Assembly: GCA_050260775.1 (NCBI GenBank)
Contig: JBLNCP010000022.1
Coordinates: forward strand, 186,001 to 250,000
DNA: 64,000 nucleotides
Source: CALABS01 sp050260775
GTDB taxonomy: Bacteria; Pseudomonadota; Alphaproteobacteria; Rhodospirillales; Magnetospirillaceae
Reading direction: 5' to 3'
Part shown: positions 62,068 to 64,000 of the stretch, in pieces
Position numbering within the stretch: the stretch's first letter is position 1
Layout: every line of letters begins with the position of its first letter
Position numbers and translations under genes: made by a program
Notes under the pieces: generated by a model
The model's database searches: none
What the model was told of the DNA's origin: nothing
What the model saw: only the letters and a program-made list of their open reading frames with translations

Positions 62068-62096
62068 TGAGGCCGCGGGATCATCCCGCGGCCTCA
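62068..62096 (+). terminator. Terminator of mucR
   Basis: TGAGGCCGCGGGA (62068-62080) pairs with TCCCGCGGCCTCA (62084-62096), a 13-bp perfect stem and three-base loop followed by TTGCTTTC. Confidence 0.85.
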
Positions 62097-62125
62097 TTGC
62101 TTTCGGCACTCAACAGCGACGAGGC

Positions 62126-62554
62126 TCAATGGGGACGGAGCCCCCCTTCGCCGACCGACGGAGCCGCCAGCCCCTGGACGGCGCGGACATGCTCACAGGC
62201 CCGTTCGACTTCGGATTTAAAGGTCTCATAGTCGATCTGCAGCCCGTTGATGTACGCGCTCCAGCCGGCGCTGGACTTGGCGTAGTGCACGGCCTCCTCG
62301 ATCTCCTCGTCGGTCGCGCCGAACAGCTTGGCGACCTCGGTGTGATAGAGCGTGCAATAGCGACACTTCGTCACCGCCGACAATGCCAGCCCCATCAACT
62401 CACGGTACTTGCCGGGGATGGCCCCTTCGTCCATCTGCACTGCCTTGAACAGGCGCCACTCCCATTCAAGCGTGGTATCGGGGATGGTCTTGAACATGCT
62501 GGGCACCAGCCCGAACATGCCCTCGATGTCCTTGTAGACTTCCTGACGGGTCAT
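62126..62554 (-). CDS. AhpD-like carboxymuconolactone decarboxylase family protein
   Basis: 142 residues, helical. The redox motif CRYCTLYH (Cys64, Cys67, His71) is that of AhpD-type proteins. The KYRELMGLALSAVT helix before it and ATDEEIEEAVHYAKSSAGWS after it match. Likely a thiol peroxidase-linked or related enzyme. Converges on mucR. Confidence 0.88.
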   Translation of the reverse strand: MTRQEVYKDIEGMFGLVPSMFKTIPDTTLEWEWRLFKAVQMDEGAIPGKYRELMGLALSAVTKCRYCTLYHTEVAKLFGATDEEIEEAVHYAKSSAGWSAYINGLQIDYETFKSEVERACEHVRAVQGLAAPSVGEGGLRPH

Positions 62555-62648
62555 GGAAGCCTCCTATTCCAGAGAATCTCTCATATGGGATGGTCCGGAC
62601 TTCGCCTATTGGCCGCACTTCCGAGGTCACCCGGGTTTGCGCCATGCC

Positions 62649-62831
62649 TTACCGTCTGTTCTTGTCGAGCACGAATTGAAGTTTCCTGAGGGCGGTCGCC
62701 TTGAGCTGTGCCTCGCCCGCCGACACGGCGCCCACGATGGACACTTCCGTTCCCGTCAGAGAATCGATTGCTACCACCTTGACCGCGCTGCCGATGCGGC
62801 GGAATTCGAAATAGACCTCACGCCCCGTCAT
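62649..62831 (-). CDS. Small conserved-looking protein, unknown
   Basis: 60 residues. EVYFEFRRIGSAVKVVAIDS, then LTGTEVSIVGAVSAGEAQLK and a helical KATALRKLQFVLDKN. It overlaps the stop of the preceding enoyl-CoA hydratase-like gene by four bases (ATGA), so it is coupled. The form recalls short Rhodospirillales proteins of the DUF6898 kind, but this is not checked. Confidence 0.55.
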   Translation of the reverse strand: MTGREVYFEFRRIGSAVKVVAIDSLTGTEVSIVGAVSAGEAQLKATALRKLQFVLDKNRR

Positions 62832-63883
62832 CGGTTCTCGCCTCCATCATCGCCGGGGAAATCCAGCTCGTGCTCCAGCGGCGCGAAGACGGCGTCCAAA
62901 TCCTCTGAGGATATGTCGGCCAGGGACTGAGGCTCCCACCGGGGCGCCTTGTCCTTGTCGACCACCAGGGCGCGGATCCCTTCATAGAAATTGTGACCGT
63001 CGAGGAAACGGCAGGCCAGGCGGTATTCCCGCCGGATGGCGTCGTCGAAAGGCAGGGCCCGCCCCTCCGTCAATTGGCGGAAGGTGACAGCCAGGCTCAA
63101 GGGGCAATTGTCCCCGATCGGTTCCAGCGCCTCCCAGGCCCAATCGGCCCCCTCCGCGACCAGGGCGGAGATGATTTCGCGCAAGGAAGGAAGGCCGAAA
63201 CAGCGATCGATATCGGGGGACCTGGCGGCCAGGGATGACGGGCCAGGATTGCGGTGGAAGCGCGAAAGCACCGCCTGAACGTCCGGCTCTCGTGCCAGAC
63301 AACGCTTCAGTTCCGCAAGATCCGACGACAGGACGTAATGGGTGGCGACGCCTGCCCACAAGCAATCCGCGGGTCCGAGCCGGGTCCCGGTCAGAGCCAA
63401 GTACAGCCCGACCCAGCCGGGACAGCCGGACAGGAAATGGGTGGCGCCGACATCGGGGAAGAAACCGATGGCGGTTTCCGGCATGGCGAAGACCGTGCGT
63501 TCGGTGGCCACGCGGAAACGGCCGTTGACCGACACGCCCGCACCGCCGCCCATGACGATGCCATCCATCAACGCGACGTAGGGCTTCGGGTAGTGGTAAA
63601 CTCGCCGGTCAAGGCGGTATTCATCCCTGAAGAGCGCACGATTGAAGCCCGGCTCACCCCTGGCCCGCGCCTCCCATACGGCGCGGATGTCGCCGCCGGC
63701 CGAAAATGCCCGCTCTCCAGCTCCCTCGATCACTACGGTGCGAATGGTCTCGTCAAGCGACCACTGGGCCAGCTGGCGGTCGAGCTCGACAAATTGGGCC
63801 GGGGACAGCGCATTCAACACCTTGGGGCGGTTGAGCAGGAGGTGGCCGATACCGGACTCCCGGCTGATCACTGTTTCGGTCAT
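62828..63883 (-). CDS. Enoyl-CoA hydratase/isomerase family (3-hydroxyisobutyryl-CoA hydrolase-like)
   Basis: 351 residues. Crotonase fold: NRPKVLNALSPAQFVELDRQ, AFSAGGDIRAVWEARARGE (oxyanion hole), MDGIVMGGGAGVSVNGRFRV and MPETAIGFFPDVGATHFLSG. The length and the GFFPDVGATHFLS motif point to 3-hydroxyisobutyryl-CoA hydrolase in valine breakdown. ATG 63883 is chosen (GGAAGGG upstream). Upstream 63884-64000 is an AT-rich leader. Confidence 0.88.
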   Translation of the reverse strand: MTETVISRESGIGHLLLNRPKVLNALSPAQFVELDRQLAQWSLDETIRTVVIEGAGERAFSAGGDIRAVWEARARGEPGFNRALFRDEYRLDRRVYHYPKPYVALMDGIVMGGGAGVSVNGRFRVATERTVFAMPETAIGFFPDVGATHFLSGCPGWVGLYLALTGTRLGPADCLWAGVATHYVLSSDLAELKRCLAREPDVQAVLSRFHRNPGPSSLAARSPDIDRCFGLPSLREIISALVAEGADWAWEALEPIGDNCPLSLAVTFRQLTEGRALPFDDAIRREYRLACRFLDGHNFYEGIRALVVDKDKAPRWEPQSLADISSEDLDAVFAPLEHELDFPGDDGGENR

Positions 63884-64000
63884 TACACCCTTCCAAAAGC
63901 TCACCGATTGTTCTCCACCCCTCCCCGTTCGGCAAGCCACAGTTAATTACATATCATTATGTGTTAATGTTATTGCCCTTTCTTGACAGCCCCACCACGC

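Overview
The window is a high-GC alphaproteobacterial chromosome segment, most likely from the Rhodospirillales (a Magnetospirillum- or Rhodospirillum-like organism). This is inferred from gene order and protein character: dusB-ntrB-ntrC-ntrY-ntrX-trkA-aminotransferase-HAD-hfq-hflX in one run, fused ispDF, nrdR-ribD-ribE-ribBX-ribH-nusB-thiL, a MucR/Ros regulator, a K+-independent H+-pyrophosphatase and a CBP3-type cytochrome bc1 chaperone. No rRNA and no CRISPR array is visible. Two tRNA genes are present, Ser(TGA) and Pro(GGG), both on the minus strand.

Layout. 1-7023: end of an RND efflux pump, an MprF-like membrane protein without the synthase domain, DoxX, small unknown proteins, and a divergent pair of cell-wall genes (Mur ligase and LD-carboxypeptidase). 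7043-15938: an integrated mobile element of about 8.9 kb. 16086-20200: carbonic anhydrase and three cell-wall enzymes (MltB-like transglycosylase, RlpA, DacA). 20347-25241: tmk-holB-metG-tatD-MBL hydrolase, overlapping head to tail. 25368-29396: flavin reductase, a Crp/Fnr regulator divergent from a cytochrome c'-like protein, mazG, a lipoprotein and an SDR. 29413-41963: the nitrogen-control and RNA-chaperone run. 42044-45743: cytochrome-assembly-like protein, ispDF, cutA and a glycosyltransferase. 46251-51271: MerR-type regulator, ihfA, fabH, plsX, rpmF, yceD, CBP3 and bamE. 51368-55666: hppA, a FliL-like protein, thiL and nusB. 55678-61252: riboflavin genes, nrdR, glyA and rpiB. 61593-63883: mucR, an AhpD-like protein, a small protein and an enoyl-CoA hydratase-family protein.

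The main discovery is the element at 7043-15938. A 15-bp sequence covering the 3' end of tRNA-Ser (15924-15938) is repeated exactly at 7043-7057, so both att sites are visible and the predicted excised circle is 8,881 bp. It carries a P4-type tyrosine integrase facing the tRNA, an AlpA-like HTH protein, a RepA-like ATPase followed by five TTGTGCA iteron-like repeats, a lone lambda Nu1-like small terminase, a lone Mu gpP-like baseplate hub, a coiled-coil protein and an XRE regulator facing palindromic operators. There is no large terminase, portal, capsid or lysis gene. This fits a phage satellite (PICI-like) that would redirect a helper phage's packaging. The single tail-hub gene is unusual for such an element. 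A decayed prophage is the alternative.

Elsewhere, items worth a look are a dif-like palindrome at 25253-25280, a perfect palindrome between the Crp/Fnr and cytochrome genes, NtrX without the GAFTGA loop, RibB with a GTP cyclohydrolase II-like tail that lacks its zinc cysteines, and the synthase-less MprF.
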